NCBI GenBank assembly: GCA_947623455.1
Contig: OX392527.1
Coordinates: 4,584,001 to 4,648,000 of the forward strand
DNA from: Mimachlamys varia
Taxonomy: Eukaryota; Mollusca; Bivalvia; Pectinida; Pectinidae
Reading direction: 5' to 3'
DNA: 64,000 nucleotides
Under the pieces are notes generated by a model. The model was not told where the DNA came from. It saw only the letters and a program-made list of their open reading frames with translations, and made no database searches. The translations under genes and the position numbers were made by a program. Of the stretch, positions 12,801 through 27,800 are shown piece after piece. Position 1 is the stretch's first letter; the number at the start of each line of letters is the position of its first letter.

Positions 12801-15800
12801 CTGACTCGTATCCTTCAGGGGGTTATTTACTTCAGCTAGTGTACATACACTGACTCGTATCATTCAAGGGGTTATTTACTTCAGGTAGTGTACATACACT
12901 GACTCGTATCATTCAATGGGTTATTTACTTCAGGTAGCGTACATACACTGACTCGTATCCTTCAATGGGTTATTTACTTAAGGTAGCGTACATACACTGA
13001 CTCGTATCCTTCAAGGGGTTATTTACTTCAGGTATTGTACATACACTGACTCGTATCATTCAATGGGTTATTTACTTCGGGTAGTGTAAATACACTGACT
13101 CGTATCATTCAAGGGGTTATTTACTTCAGGTAGTGTACATACACTGACTCGTATCATTCAATGGGTTATTTACTTCAGGTAGTGTACATACACTGACTCG
13201 TATCATTCAATGGGTTATTTACTTCAGGTAGTGTACATACACTGACTCGTATCCTTCAAGGGGTTATTTACTTCAGGTAGCGTACATACACTGACTCGTA
13301 TCATTCAATGGGTTATTTACTTCAGGTAGCGTACATACACTGACTCGTATCATTCAATGGGTTATTTACTTCAGCTAGTGTACATACACTGACTCGTATC
13401 CTTCAGGGGGTTATTTACTTCAGCTAGTGTACATACACTGACTCGTATCCTTCAGGGGGTTATTTACTTCAGCTAGTGTACATACACTGACTCGTATCCT
13501 TCAAGGGGTTATTTACTTAAGGTAGCGTACATACACTGACTCGTATCATTCAATGGGTTATTTACTTAAGGTAGCGTACATACACTGACTCGTATCCTTC
13601 AAGGGGTTATTTACTTAAGGTAGCGTACATATACTGACTCGTATCCTTCAGGGGGTTATTTACTTCAGGTAGCGTACATACACTGACTCGTATCCTTCAA
13701 GGGGTTATTTACTTCAGCTAGCGTACATACACTGACTCGTATCCTTCAATGGGTTATTTACTTCAGGTAGCGTTCATACACTGACTCGTATCCTTCAGGG
13801 GGTTATTTACTTCAGGTAGTGTACATACACTGACTCGTATCCTTCAAGGGGTTATTTACTTCAGGTATTGTACATACACTGACTCGTATCATTCAATGGG
13901 TTATTTACTTCAGGTAGTGTACATACACTGACTCGTATCCTTCAAGGGGTTATTTACTTCAGGTAGCGTACATACACTGACTCGTATCATTCAATGGGTT
14001 ATTTACTTCAGGTAGTGTACATACACTGACTCGTATCATTCAATGGGTTATTTACTTAAGCTAGTGTACATACACTGACTCGTATCCTTCAAGGGGTTAT
14101 TTACTTCAGCTAGTGTACATACACTGACTCGTATCCTTCAGGGGGTTATTTACTTCAGCTAGTGTACATACACTGACTCGTATCCTTCAGGGGGTTATTT
14201 ACTTCAGCTAGTGTACATACACTGACTCGTATCATTCAAGGGGTTATTTACTTCAGGTAGTGTACATACACTGACTCGTATCATTCAATGGGTTATTTAC
14301 TTCAGGTAGCGTACATACACTGACTCGTATCCTTCAATGGGTTATTTACTTAAGGTAGCGTACATACACTGACTCGTATCCTTCAAGGGGTTATTTACTT
14401 CAGGTATTGTACATACACTGACTCGTATCATTCAATGGGTTATTTACTTCGGGTAGTGTAAATACACTGACTCGTATCATTCAAGGGGTTATTTACTTCA
14501 GGTAGTGTACATACACTGACTCGTATCATTCAATGGGTTATTTACTTCAGGTAGTGTACATACACTGACTCGTATCATTCAATGGGTTATTTACTTCAGG
14601 TAGTGTACATACACTGACTCGTATCCTTCAAGGGGTTATTTACTTCAGGTAGCGTACATACACTGACTCGTATCATTCAATGGGTTATTTACTTCAGGTA
14701 GCGTACATACACTGACTCGTATCATTCAATGGGTTATTTACTTCAGCTAGTGTACATACACTGACTCGTATCCTTCAGGGGGTTATTTACTTCAGCTAGT
14801 GTACATACACTGACTCGTATCCTTCAGGGGGTTATTTACTTCAGCTAGTGTACATACACTGACTCGTATCCTTCAAGGGGTTATTTACTTAAGGTAGCGT
14901 ACATACACTGACTCGTATCATTCAATGGGTTATTTACTTAAGGTAGCGTACATACACTGACTCGTATCCTTCAAGGGGTTATTTACTTAAGGTAGCGTAC
15001 ATATACTGACTCGTATCCTTCAGGGGGTTATTTACTTCAGGTAGCGTACATACACTGACTCGTATCCTTCAAGGGGTTATTTACTTCAGCTAGCGTACAT
15101 ACACTGACTCGTATCCTTCAATGGGTTATTTACTTCAGGTAGCGTTCATACACTGACTCGTATCCTTCAGGGGGTTATTTACTTCAGGTAGTGTACATAC
15201 ACTGACTCGTATCCTTCAAGGGGTTATTTACTTCAGGTATTGTACATACACTGACTCGTATCATTCAATGGGTTATTTACTTCGGGTAGTGTACATACAC
15301 TGACTCGTATCATTCAAGGGGTTATTTACTTCAGGTAGTGTACATACACTGACTCGTATCATTCAATGGGTTATTTACTTCAGGTAGTGTACATACACTG
15401 ACTCGTATCCTTCAAGGGGTTATTTACTTCAGGTAGCGTACATACACTGACTCGTATCATTCAATGGGTTATTTACTTCAGGTAGTGTACATACACTGAC
15501 TCGTATCATTCAATGGGTTATTTACTTAAGCTAGTGTACATACACTGACTCGTATCCTTCAAGGGGTTATTTACTTCAGCTAGTGTACATACACTGACTC
15601 GTATCCTTCAGGGGGTTATTTACTTCAGCTAGTGTACATACACTGACTCGTATCCTTCAGGGGGTTATTTACTTCAGCTAGTGTACATACACTGACTCGT
15701 ATCATTCAAGGGGTTATTTACTTCAGGTAGTGTACATACACTGACTCGTATCATTCAATGGGTTATTTACTTCAGGTAGCGTACATACACTGACTCGTAT

Positions 15801-18800
15801 CCTTCAATGGGTTATTTACTTAAGGTAGCGTACATACACTGACTCGTATCATTCAATGGGTTATTTACTTCAGGTAGTGTACATACACTGACTCGTATCC
15901 TTCAAGGGGTTATTTACTTCAGGTAGCGTACATACACTGACTCGTATCCTTCAAGGGGTTTTTTACTTCAGGTAGCGTACATACACTGACTCGTATCATT
16001 CAATGGGTTATTTACTTCAGCTAGTGTACATACACTGACTCGTATCATTCAATCGGTTATTTACTTCAGGTAGCGTACATACACTGACTCGTATCCTTCA
16101 AGGGGTTATTTACTTAAGGTAGCGTACATACACTGACTCGTATCCTTCAAAGGGTTTTTTACTTCAGGTAGCGTACATACACTGACTCGTATCATTCAAT
16201 GGGTTATTTACTTCAGCTAGCGTACATACACTGACTCGTATCCTTCAAGGGGTTATTTACTTCAGGTAGCGTACATACACTGACTCGTATCATTCAATGG
16301 GTTATTTACTTCAGGTAGCGTACATACACTGACTCGTATCCTTCAAGGGGTTATTTACTTCAGGTAGCGTACATACACTGACTCGTATCATTCAATGGGT
16401 TATTTACTTCAGCTAGCGTACATACACTGACTCGTATCCTTCAAGGGGCTATTTACTTCAGCTAGTGTACATACACTGACTCGTATCCTTCAATGGGTTA
16501 TTTACTTCAGGTAAAGTACATACACTGACTCGTATCATTCAATGGGTTATTTACTTAAGGTAGCGTACATACACTGACTCGTATCCTTCAAGGGGTTATT
16601 TACTTAAGGTAGCGTACATATACTGACTCGTATCCTTCAGGGGGTTATTTACTTCAGATAGCGTACATACACTGACTCGTATCCTTCAGGGGGTTATTTA
16701 CTTAAGGTAGCGTACATACACTGACTCGTATCCTTCAGGGGGTTATTTACTTCAGATAGCGTACATACACTGACTCGTATCCTTCAGGGGGTTATTTACT
16801 TCAGATAGCGTACATACACTGACTCGTATCCTTCAAGGGGCTATTTACTTCAGCTAGTGTACATACACTGACTCGTATCCTTCAATGGGTTATTTACTTC
16901 AGGTAGCGTACATACACTGACTCGTATCCTTCAAGGGGTTATTTACTTAAGGTAGCGTACATACACTGACTCGTATCCTTCAGGGGGTTATTTACTTCAG
17001 ATAGCGTACATACACTGACTCGTATCCTTCAGGGGGTTATTTACTTCAGCTAGTGTACATACACTGACTCGTATCCTTCAAAGGGTTATTTACTTCAGCT
17101 AGTGTACATACACTGACTCGTATCCTTCAGGGGGTTATTTACTTCAGGTAGTGTACATACACTGACTCGTATCCTTCAAGGGGTTATTTACTTCAGGTAG
17201 CGTACATACACTGACTCGTATCCTTCAAGGGGCTAATTACTTCAGGTAGAGTACATACACTGACTCGTATCCTTCAAGGGGTTATTTACTTCAGGTAGCG
17301 TACATACACTGACTCGTATCCTTCAAGGGGTTATTTACTTCAGGTAGCGTACATACCCTGACTCGTATCCTTCAGGGGGTTATTTACTTCAGATAGCGTA
17401 CATACACTGACTCGTATCATTCAAGGGGTTATTTACTTCAGCTAGCGTACATACACTGACTCGTATCCTTCAAGGGGTTATTTACTTAAGGTAGCGTACA
17501 TACACTGACTCGTATCCTTCAATGGGTTATTTACTTCAGGTAGCGTACATACACTGACTCGTATCCTTCAAGGGGTTATTTACTTCAGGTAGCGTACATA
17601 CACTGACTCGTATCCTTCAAGGGGTTATTTACTTCAGCTAGCGTACATACACTGACTCGTATCCTTCAAGGGGTTATTTACTTCAGGTAGCGTACATACA
17701 CTGACTCGGATCATTCAATGGGTTATTTACTTCAGGTAGCGTACATACACTGACTCGTACCCTTCAGGAGGTTATTTACTTCAAGTAGTGTACATACACT
17801 GACTCGTATCCTTCAAGGGGTTATTTACTTCAGCTAGCGTACATACACTGACTCGTATCCTTCAAGGGGTTATTTACTTCAGGTAGCGTACATACACTGA
17901 CTCGTATCATTCAATGGGTTATTTATTTCAGGTAGCGTACATACACTGACTCGTATCCTTCAGGGGGTTATTTACTTCAGCTAGTGTACATACACTGACT
18001 CGTATCCTTCAAGGGGTTATTTACTTCAGGTAGCGTACATACACTGACTCGTATCATTCAATGGGTTATTTACTTCAGCTAGTGTACATACACTGACTCG
18101 TATCCTTCAAGGGGTTATTTACTTCAGGTAGCGTACATACGCTGACTTGTATCATTCAATGGGTTATTTACTTCAGGTAGTGTACATACACTGACTCGTA
18201 TCCTTCAAGGGGTTATTTACTTCAGGTAGCGTACATACGCTGACTCGTATCCTTCAATGGGTTTTTTACTTCAGGTAGCGTACATACACTGACTTGTATC
18301 ATTCAATGGGTTATTTACTTCAGGAAGTGTACATACACTGACTCGTATCATTCAATGGGTTATTTACTTTAGGTAGCGTACATACACTGACTCGTATCCT
18401 TCAGGGGGTTATTTACTTAAGGTAGCGTACATACACTGACTCGTATCCTTCAGGGGGTTATTTACTTCAGGAAGTGTACATACACTGACACGTATCCTTC
18501 AAGGGGTTATTTACTTAAGGTAGTGTACATACACTGACTCGTATCATTCAAGGGGTTATTTACTTCAGGAAGTGTACATACACTGACTCGTATCCTTCAA
18601 GGGGCTATTTACTTCAGGAAGTGTACATACACTGACTCGTATCATTCAAGGGGTTATTTACTTCAGGTAGTGTACATACACTGACTCGTATCATTCAATG
18701 GGTTATTTACTTCAGGTAGTGTACATACACTGACTTGTATCATTCAAGGGGTTATTTACTTCAGGAAGTGTACATACACTGACTCGTATCATTCAAGGGG

Positions 18801-21800
18801 TTATTTACTTCAGGAAGTGTACATACACTGACTCGTATCATTCAAGGGGTTATTTACTTCAGGTAGTGTACATACACTGACTTGTATCCTTCAAGGGGTT
18901 ATTTACTTCAGGTAGTGTACATACACTGACTCGTATCATTCAAGGGGTTATTTACTTCAGCTAGTGTACATACACTGACTCGTATCATTCAAGGGGTTAT
19001 TTACTTCAGGTAGTGTACATACACTGACTCGTATCATTCAAGGGGTTATTTACTTCAGGAAGTGTACATACACTGACTTGTATCATTCAAGGGGTTATTT
19101 ACTTCAGGAAGTGTACATACACTGACTCGTATCATTCAAGGGGTTATTTACTTCAGGAAGTGTACATACACTGACTCGTATCATTCAAGGGGTTATTTAC
19201 TTCAGGAAGTGTACATACACTGACTTGTATCATTCAAGGGGTTATTTACTTCAGGTAGTGTACATACACTGACTCGTTTCATTCAAGGGGTTATTTACTT
19301 CAGGTAGTGTACATACACTGACTCGTATCATTCAAGGGGTTATTTACTTCAGGTAGTGTACAAACACTGACTTGTATCATTCAATGGGTTATTTACTTAA
19401 GGTAGCGTACATACACTGACTCGTATCATTCAAGGGGTTATTTACTTCAGGAAGTGTACATACACTGACTCGTATCCTTCAAGGGGCTATTTACTTCAGG
19501 AAGTGTACATACACTGACTCGTATCATTCAAGGGGTTATTTACTTCAGGAAGTGTACATACACTGACTCGTATCATTCAATGGGTTATTTACTTCAGGAA
19601 GTGTACATACACTGACTTGTATCATTCAAGGGGTTATTTACTTCAGGTAGTGTACATACACTGACTTGTATCATTCAATGGGTTATTTACTTCAGGAAGT
19701 GTACATACACTGACTCGTATCATTCAAGGGGTTATTTACTTCAGGAAGTGTACATACACTGACTCGTATCATTCAATGGGTTATTTACTTCAGGAAGTGT
19801 ACATACACTGACTCGTATCATTCAAGGGGTTATTTACTTCAGGAAGTGTACATACACTGACTCGTATCATTCAAGGGGTTATTTACTTCAGGAAGTGTAC
19901 ATACACTGACTCGTATCATTCAATGGGTTTTTTACTTCAGGAAGTGAACATACACTGACTCGTATCCTTCAAGGGGTTATTTACTTCAGGAAGTGTACAT
20001 ACACTGACTCGTATCATTCAATGGGTTATTTACTTAAGGTTGCGTACATACACTGACTCGTATCCTTCAAGGGGTTATTTACTTCAGGAAGTGTACATAC
20101 ACTGACTCGTATCCTTCAAGGGGCTATTTACTTCAGGAAGTGTACATACACTGACTCGTATCATTCAAGGGGTTATTTACTTCAGGAAGTGTACATACAC
20201 TGACTTGTATCATTCAAGGGGTTATTTACTTCAGGTAGTGTACATACACTGACTTGTATCATTCAAGGGGTTATTTACTTCAGGTAGTGTACATACACTG
20301 ACTTGTATCATTCAAGGGGTTATTTACTTCAGGAAGTGTACATACACTGACTTGTATCATTCAAGGGGTTATTTACTTCAGGTAGTGTACATACACTGAC
20401 TTGTATCATTCAGGGGGTTATTTACTTCAGGTAGTGTACATACACTGACTTGTATCATTCAGGGGGTTATTTACTTCAGGTAGTGTACATACACTGACTT
20501 GTATCATTCAATGGGTTATTTACTTCAGCTAGTGTACATACACTGACTTGTATCATTCAAGGGGTTATTTACTTCAGCTAGTGTACATACACTGACTCGT
20601 ATCTTTCAAGGGGCTATTTACTTCAGGAAGTGTACATACACTGACTTGTATCATTCAAGGGGCTATTTACTTCAGGAAGTGTACATACACTGACTTGTAT
20701 CATTCAAGGGGTTATTTACTTCAGCTAGTGTACATACACTGACTCGTATCATTCAAGGGGCTATTTACTTCAGGAAGTGTACATACACTGACTCGTATCA
20801 TTCAATGGGTTATTTACTTCAGCTAGTGTACATACACTGACTCGTATCATTCAAGGGGTTATTTACTTCAGGTAGTGTACATACACTGACTCGTATCCTT
20901 CAAGGGGTTATTTACTTCAGGTAGTGTACATACACTGACTTGTATCCTTCAAGGGATTATTTACTTCAGGTAGTGTACATACACTGACTTGTATCCTTCA
21001 AGGGATTATTTACTTCAGCTAGCGTACATACACTGACTCGTATCCTTCAAGGGGTTATTTACTTCAGGTAGTGTACATACACTGACTTGTATCCTTCAAG
21101 TGATTATTTACTTCAGGTAGCGTACATACACTGACTTGTATCATTCAAGGGGTTATTTACTTCAGGTAGTGTACATACACTGACTTGTATCATTCAAGGG
21201 GTTATTTACTTCAGGAAGTGTACATACACTGACTTGTATCATTCAAGGGGTTATTTACTTCAGCTAGTGTACATACACTGACTCGTATCATTCAATGGGT
21301 TATTTACTTCAGGTAGCATACATACACTGACTTGTATCCTTCAAGGGGTTATTTACTTCAGGTAGCGTACATACACTGACTCGTATCCTTCAAGGGGTTA
21401 TTTACTTCGGGTAGTGTACATACACTGACTTGTATCATTCAAGGGGTTATTTACTTCGGGTAGTGTACATACACTGACTTGTATCATTCAAAGGGTTATT
21501 TACTTCAGCTAGTGTACATACACTGACTCGTATCATTCAAGGGGTTATTTACTTCGGGTAGTGTACATACACTGACTTGTATCATTCAAGGGGTTATTTA
21601 CTTCAGCTAGTGTACATACACTGACTCGTATCATTCAATGGGTTATTTACTTCAGGTAGCATACATACACTGACTTGTATCCTTCAAGGGGTTATTTACT
21701 TCAGCTAGTGTACATACACTGACTCGTATCATTCAAAGGGTTATTTACTTCAGGTAGTGTACATACACTGACTTGTATCATTCAAGGGGTTATTTACTTC

Positions 21801-24800
21801 AGCTAGTGTACATAAACTGACTCGTATCCTTCAATGGGTTATTTACTTCAGGTAGTGTACATAAACTGACTCGTATCCTTCAAGGGGTTATTTACTTCAG
21901 TTAGCATACATACACTGACTTGTATCCTTCAACGAGTTATTTACTTCAGCTAGTGTACATACACTGACTCGTATCCTTCAAGGGGTTATTTACTTCAGCT
22001 AGTGTACATACACTGACTCGTATCCTTCAAGGGGTTATTTACATCAGGTAGCGTACATACACTGACTCGTATCCTTCAAGGGTTTTTTACTTCAGCTAGT
22101 GTACATAAACTGACTCGTATCCTTCAATGGGTTATTTACTTCAGGTAGCGTACATAAACTGACTCGTATCCTTCAAGGGGTTATTTACTTCAGGTAGTGT
22201 ACATACACTGACTCGTATCCTTCAATGGGTTATTTACTTCAGGTAGTGTACATAAACTGACTCGTATCCTTCAAGGGGTTATTTACTTCAGTTAGCATAC
22301 ATACACTGACTTGTATCCTTCAACGAGTTATTTACTTCAGCTAGTGTACATACACTGACTCGTATCCTTCAAGGGGTTATTTACTTCAGCTAGTGTACAT
22401 ACACTGACTCGTATCCTTCAAGGGGTTATTTACATCAGGTAGCGTACATACACTGACTCGTATCCTTCAAGGGTTTTTTACTTCAGCTAGTGTACATAAA
22501 CTGACTCGTATCCTTCAATGGGTTATTTACTTCAGGTAGTTTACATAAACTGACTCGTATCCTTCAAGGGGTTATTTACTTCAGGTAGTGTACATACACT
22601 GACTCGTATCCTTCAAGGGGTATTTACTTCAGGTAGCGTACATACACTGACTCGTATCCTTCACATTGTCATATGTTTGTTGGTGTATTGTTGGGAAAAC
22701 CTATTGAGCTAACAATAATTCTGCCAAATACAGTCTTGAAAAAAAGTAAATTCTGTTTGGTGGTGTGCATAACTAGCCTTTCTCTGGAATTTTAGCAAGT
22801 TCCACGTTCGACATATCATTACAGCAATTGATCATTATCCAAAACCATTCATACTTCCTGCAAAGGACATGTCAACCTAACATTAATATATCATATAGAG
22901 TTTGCCGGAGGACATGTCAACCTTTGATACATTAATATATTATATAGAGTTTGCTGGAGGACATGTCGGCCCGTGATACATTAATATATTATATAGAGTT
23001 TGCTGGAGGACTTGTCAACCTAACATTAATATATTATATAGAGTTTGCTGGAGGATATGTTGGCCCGTGATACATTAATATATTACATAGAGTTTGTTGG
23101 AAGAGCATTATGCATATACTTAAATCATGTGTATGGGTGAAACGCGCGCAGACAAACAAACATTTACAATAATGTACCTCTATTATCTTTGTACTTCTTG
23201 GTAGTGCTCTTGGTCCTTTCACCGGGGGCTGAGTGGAAAACACAATCTCATCTTCCTGAAAATCTGATACAGAGATGGCATGAGTATATACATTTATTCA
23301 TAAAATGGTCTAATCCTGTAACAGTACACAATCATGAGTAATATAATCATTCAATTCTCATACATTGTACAGTTCGTGATTCCCGTGTTATTTTATAACA
23401 ATCGATACATTTATATAAAGCGATTAAAACAGGGGGTATAAATGTATTGATCAGTATCTTACCATCGCGAGATACAATGGGACTGCAGGGGAAACCTCGC
23501 CCTCGGTCTTCTGCCTGTTAAATAGAATCATAGAAACATGTGAAATAGAGTCATATCCACAGATTCAATAGATCATAGCCACGGGTTTAATAGTCCTAGC
23601 CACAAGTTAATATCAAGTGGAAAAATACTCAAATTGTGATCGTATTGCTATACACAAGAGTTAGACACAGATATCATACCAGTGCACAAGATTTGCGGAT
23701 GTACTTAAATACATGACTATTTACTTACTGTTATTAAAGGCCCAATATACGTAACTTTTGGTAAAACTTGAAGCCAAAATCAAGCCTAATAACTTATTCT
23801 ATTTATAACTTTAGTTAAGATTAACTGATATCAGCAATATCCAAGATGAATTCTTACGCGGTTACCGGTAGAGCAGCAGTTAAAACTCGGTATTTGTAAA
23901 CACGCGTCCATTTCGAACTGTCTTCTAACTTCGGCTTGTTGTTGAAGTGGACCACACCAGAATTATTTTTAATTATTTGGATTTTTTTGTCAAGAGTTTC
24001 TTGTTAGTTACCGCTCAGGTTTACTTCGCTTTAGACTTATTTTTGCATGGTTATCAACTGGATTTTTTTCACAACTTTTCAGAATCCCGAAAAAAATCCT
24101 GAAGTTACGTATATTGAGCCTTTAAAATAGACAATTCTGATAAAACATGATTGTTAATGGGGAAATGTTTGCAAAGGTTACTGATACCAAGGAAATGCAT
24201 CATGAAGTTTTCAATACAGGGTAATCTAAAAAATAAGCATCGTATGTTTTAATCAAAGTAATAGTTGGTTTAATTTCATTTGTTCCCTAGGAGTTTACAT
24301 GTACATGTACACAACCGTTACTTGTCCACAGTTCAACTTCTGTGAAACTGGTGGTGGATCGTTCCGCCTGCCTATACAGCAAACTAACCTGGCTACTGTG
24401 TCCTTCCTCTGGTATGGTTATCTCCGGGCCTGAAGACATCGAATTTTTCCTCTTTATTTTAAAGACATTAGAAATCTTTTTTGAAAATGATGGTTTTTTC
24501 TGTCCGTATGCTCCACTGACCTGAAATGTACATTTCTTCGTTAAATACTGTTCATGGTCACTGTATGGTATTTACCGCCTCATGATCAATTATTCTTGCA
24601 GCAATAACTTTAATTAATGACATTGATTGAACTGTAATAGAATAGAAATATGACAACAGATAAAGCTGTGTATAAATGTTATTTGTTTTTTTTTCTATCC
24701 TTAACTAAGTGTCCAGACATCAACTTTAACATCAAAATGAACAAAGTTGGGTAAGTGACAGATGTTTGTCATCATCGGTTACGATAAATGTAAGACTATT

Positions 24801-27800
24801 AAGCGTTTCGATTGAAGTTATTAGAATGCAGTCATGTTGAACACAACATAATGGATACCCTCAAAACAGTGCCAGCACCTGAGTGCACATGTACTGGTAC
24901 ACTGGTAGCACAAGCACAATACTATTCGGGTCGGATTGTATTCACGCTGAAATATGAGCTAGATGTTTTCATTCAATACCGGAGCAGTGTTTAGACCAGG
25001 AAGAAGTGTAAAAAGATTTAAAATATCGTCCTAGATTGTATATCGAGTTTACTTCCTTAATATATTTCTTCAAATATAACATACAATACACTGACAATCT
25101 TTATCATTTGTGTAACTATTCTACATCGTCATCACACATGATGTCATTGGTAACGGTGTTAAACCGGAGAAAAATGAACACAAAGGTGTCAAACCGGAGA
25201 AAAATAAACACAACTGTGTTAAACCGGAGAAAAATAAACACAACGGTGTCAAACCGGAGAAAAATAAACACAACGATGTTAAACCGGAGAAAAATAAACA
25301 CAACGGTGTCAAACCGGAGAAAAATAAGCACAACGGTGTCAAACTGAAGAAAAATAAACTCAACGGTGTCAAACCGGAGACAAATAAACACAGTGATGTC
25401 AAATTGATGAAAAATAAACACAACTGTAGCAAACTGATGAAAAATAAAAACAACGGTGTCAAACTGATGAAAAATAAAAACAACGATGTCGAACTGAAGA
25501 AAAATAAAAACATCGATGTTAAAGAAAACAAGTGCTAATTGTAATGGGGTACCATTACAGATGTCCCCCAAGCTACCCCTTTGGTCGGAACTGATGAGCC
25601 CAATGAACTAACAATGGAAATATAGCTGACACCCCATATATCAATTGTAGAATTCATTATATATTGACATAGCAATAACTCAGGGTCCCTAATGAAATAT
25701 ATACATACCTTGTTTGATTTAATTGATAGGGGATTTGCTAGCCACAGTTATATATAAAATTTCATTGAAATCGGACAATATATAAATTTCGACCAATCAG
25801 AAGCCAGGAAATAGCGGCCATGTTGACGAATCACGAAACGGAGGTTACGACAATGTCCGTGGTGTCCTACTACAGTTATATATAAAATTTCATTGAAATC
25901 GGACAATATATAAATTTCGACCAATCAGAAGCCAGGAAATAGCGGCCATGTTGACGAATCACGAAACGGAGGTTACGACAATGTTGTTGGTGTAATACTA
26001 CACATATATATTAAATTTCATTGAAATCGGACAATATATAAATTTCGACCAATCAGAAGCCAGGAAATAGCGGCCATGTTGACGAATCACGAAACGGAGG
26101 TTATGACAATGTTGTTGGTGTAATACTACACATATATATTAAATTTCATTGAAATCGGACAATATATAAATTTCGACCAATCAGAAGCCAGGAAATAGCG
26201 GCCATGTTGACGAATCACGAAACGGAGGTTACGACAATGTTGTTGGTGTAATACTACACATATATATTAAATTTCATTGAAATCGGACAATATATAAATT
26301 TCGACCAATCAGAAGCCAGGAAATAGCGGCCATGTTGACGAATCACGAAACGGAGGTTACGACAATGTTGTTGGTGTAATACTACACATAGATATTAAAT
26401 TTCATTGAAATCGGACAATATATAAATTTCGACCAATCAGAAGCCAGGAAATAGCGGCCATGTTGACGAATCACGAAACGGAGGTTACGACAATGTTGTT
26501 GGTGTAATACTACACATATATATTAAATTTCATTGAAATCGGACAATATATAAATTTCGACCAATCAGAAGCCAGGAAATAGCGGCCATGTTGACGAATC
26601 ATGAAACGGTTGTGACGACAATGTTGTTGGTGTAATACTACACATATATATTAAATTTCATTGAAATCGGACAATATATAAATTTCGACCAATCAGATGC
26701 CTCCATTTTCGTTTCGGTGGCAACCAAACTTTACGAAAATGTTACCATGTTATTCAGCATCCCTTAAAACACCCATGTACCAATTTTTACTGAAATCGGA
26801 GACTGAATTTTGAAAACCGGAAATTAGCTCTGGCGGCCATCTTGGACTTCCGGTCGCGAAAAAACAACCCGTTTTCACACACCCCGCCCCTAATGAGTAT
26901 GTGTGTGAAGTTTCGTGAAGATCCGTCCAGTAGTTTTTGAGAAAGCGGTCGGAAACCTCCGCGGCGGAAGAAAGTGGAAGAAACAAGAATAATAATAATA
27001 ATAATAATAATAAGAATAATAATAATAATAAGAATAATAATAATAATAATAATAATAATAAGAAACCGAGCAAAAACAATATGTCCCCCCACTTCGTTTG
27101 GGGGACATAAATATACACAACGGTGTCAAACTGAAGAAAAATAAAAACAACGATGTTAAAGAAAAATATACACAGTGGTGTGAAAACAAGAAGAAAGAAA
27201 TCTATCTGACATCCAATCTGGACTGGAACAATAAACCATGTATACTTCACTGAACAGTTTATAACAGCAACAAAATATATCATAAACCATGTATACTTCA
27301 CTCAACAGTTTATAACAGCAACACCATCATAAACCATGTATACTTCACTCAACAGCTTATAACAGCAACACCATCGTAAACCATGTATACTTCACTCAAC
27401 AGCTTATAACAGCAACACTATCATAAACCATGTATACTTCACTCAACAGTTTATAACAGCAACACCATCATAAACCATGTATACTTCACTCAACAGCTTA
27501 TAACAGCAACACCATCATAAACCATGTATACTTCACTCAACAGTTTATAACAGCAACACCATCATAAACCATGTATACTTCACTCGACAGCTTATAGCAG
27601 CAACACCATCGTAAACCATGTATACTTCACTCGACAGCTTATAGCAGCAACGCCATCGTAAACCATGTATACTTCACTCAACAGCTTATAGCAGCAACGC
27701 CATCGTAAACCATGTATACTTCACTCAACAGTTTATAACAGCAACACCATCATAAACCATGTATACTTCACTCAACAGCTTATAACAGCAACACCATCAT

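Larger units (their letters stand above)
25558..27110. mobile_element. Probable non-autonomous element inserted in the 30-bp array
   Basis: The roughly 1.55-kb segment begins ATGTCCCCCAAGC and ends with the complement of ATGTCCCCCAAACG (TTTGGGGGACAT), an 11-bp inverted end. The flanking 30-bp units resume on the far side. Its interior holds the 128-bp tandem units and an (AAT)n tract. The right end also forms a local hairpin (TATGTCCCCC ... GGGGGACATA). No coding capacity is seen. A clean target duplication is not visible, so the exact left boundary is uncertain. Confidence 0.55.

Noticed and set aside
25036..25571. Apparent repeat proteins (NRRKINTT on plus, FLRFDTVVFI-type on minus)
   Set aside because: A 30-bp unit is a multiple of three, so frames stay open on both strands; the locus is intronic to the minus-strand gene.
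26750..27301. Minus-strand 183-codon frame with poly-Leu and transmembrane-like run
   Set aside because: The hydrophobic run is the (AAT)n microsatellite read as Leu/Ile/Tyr; the rest crosses transposon and array sequence.
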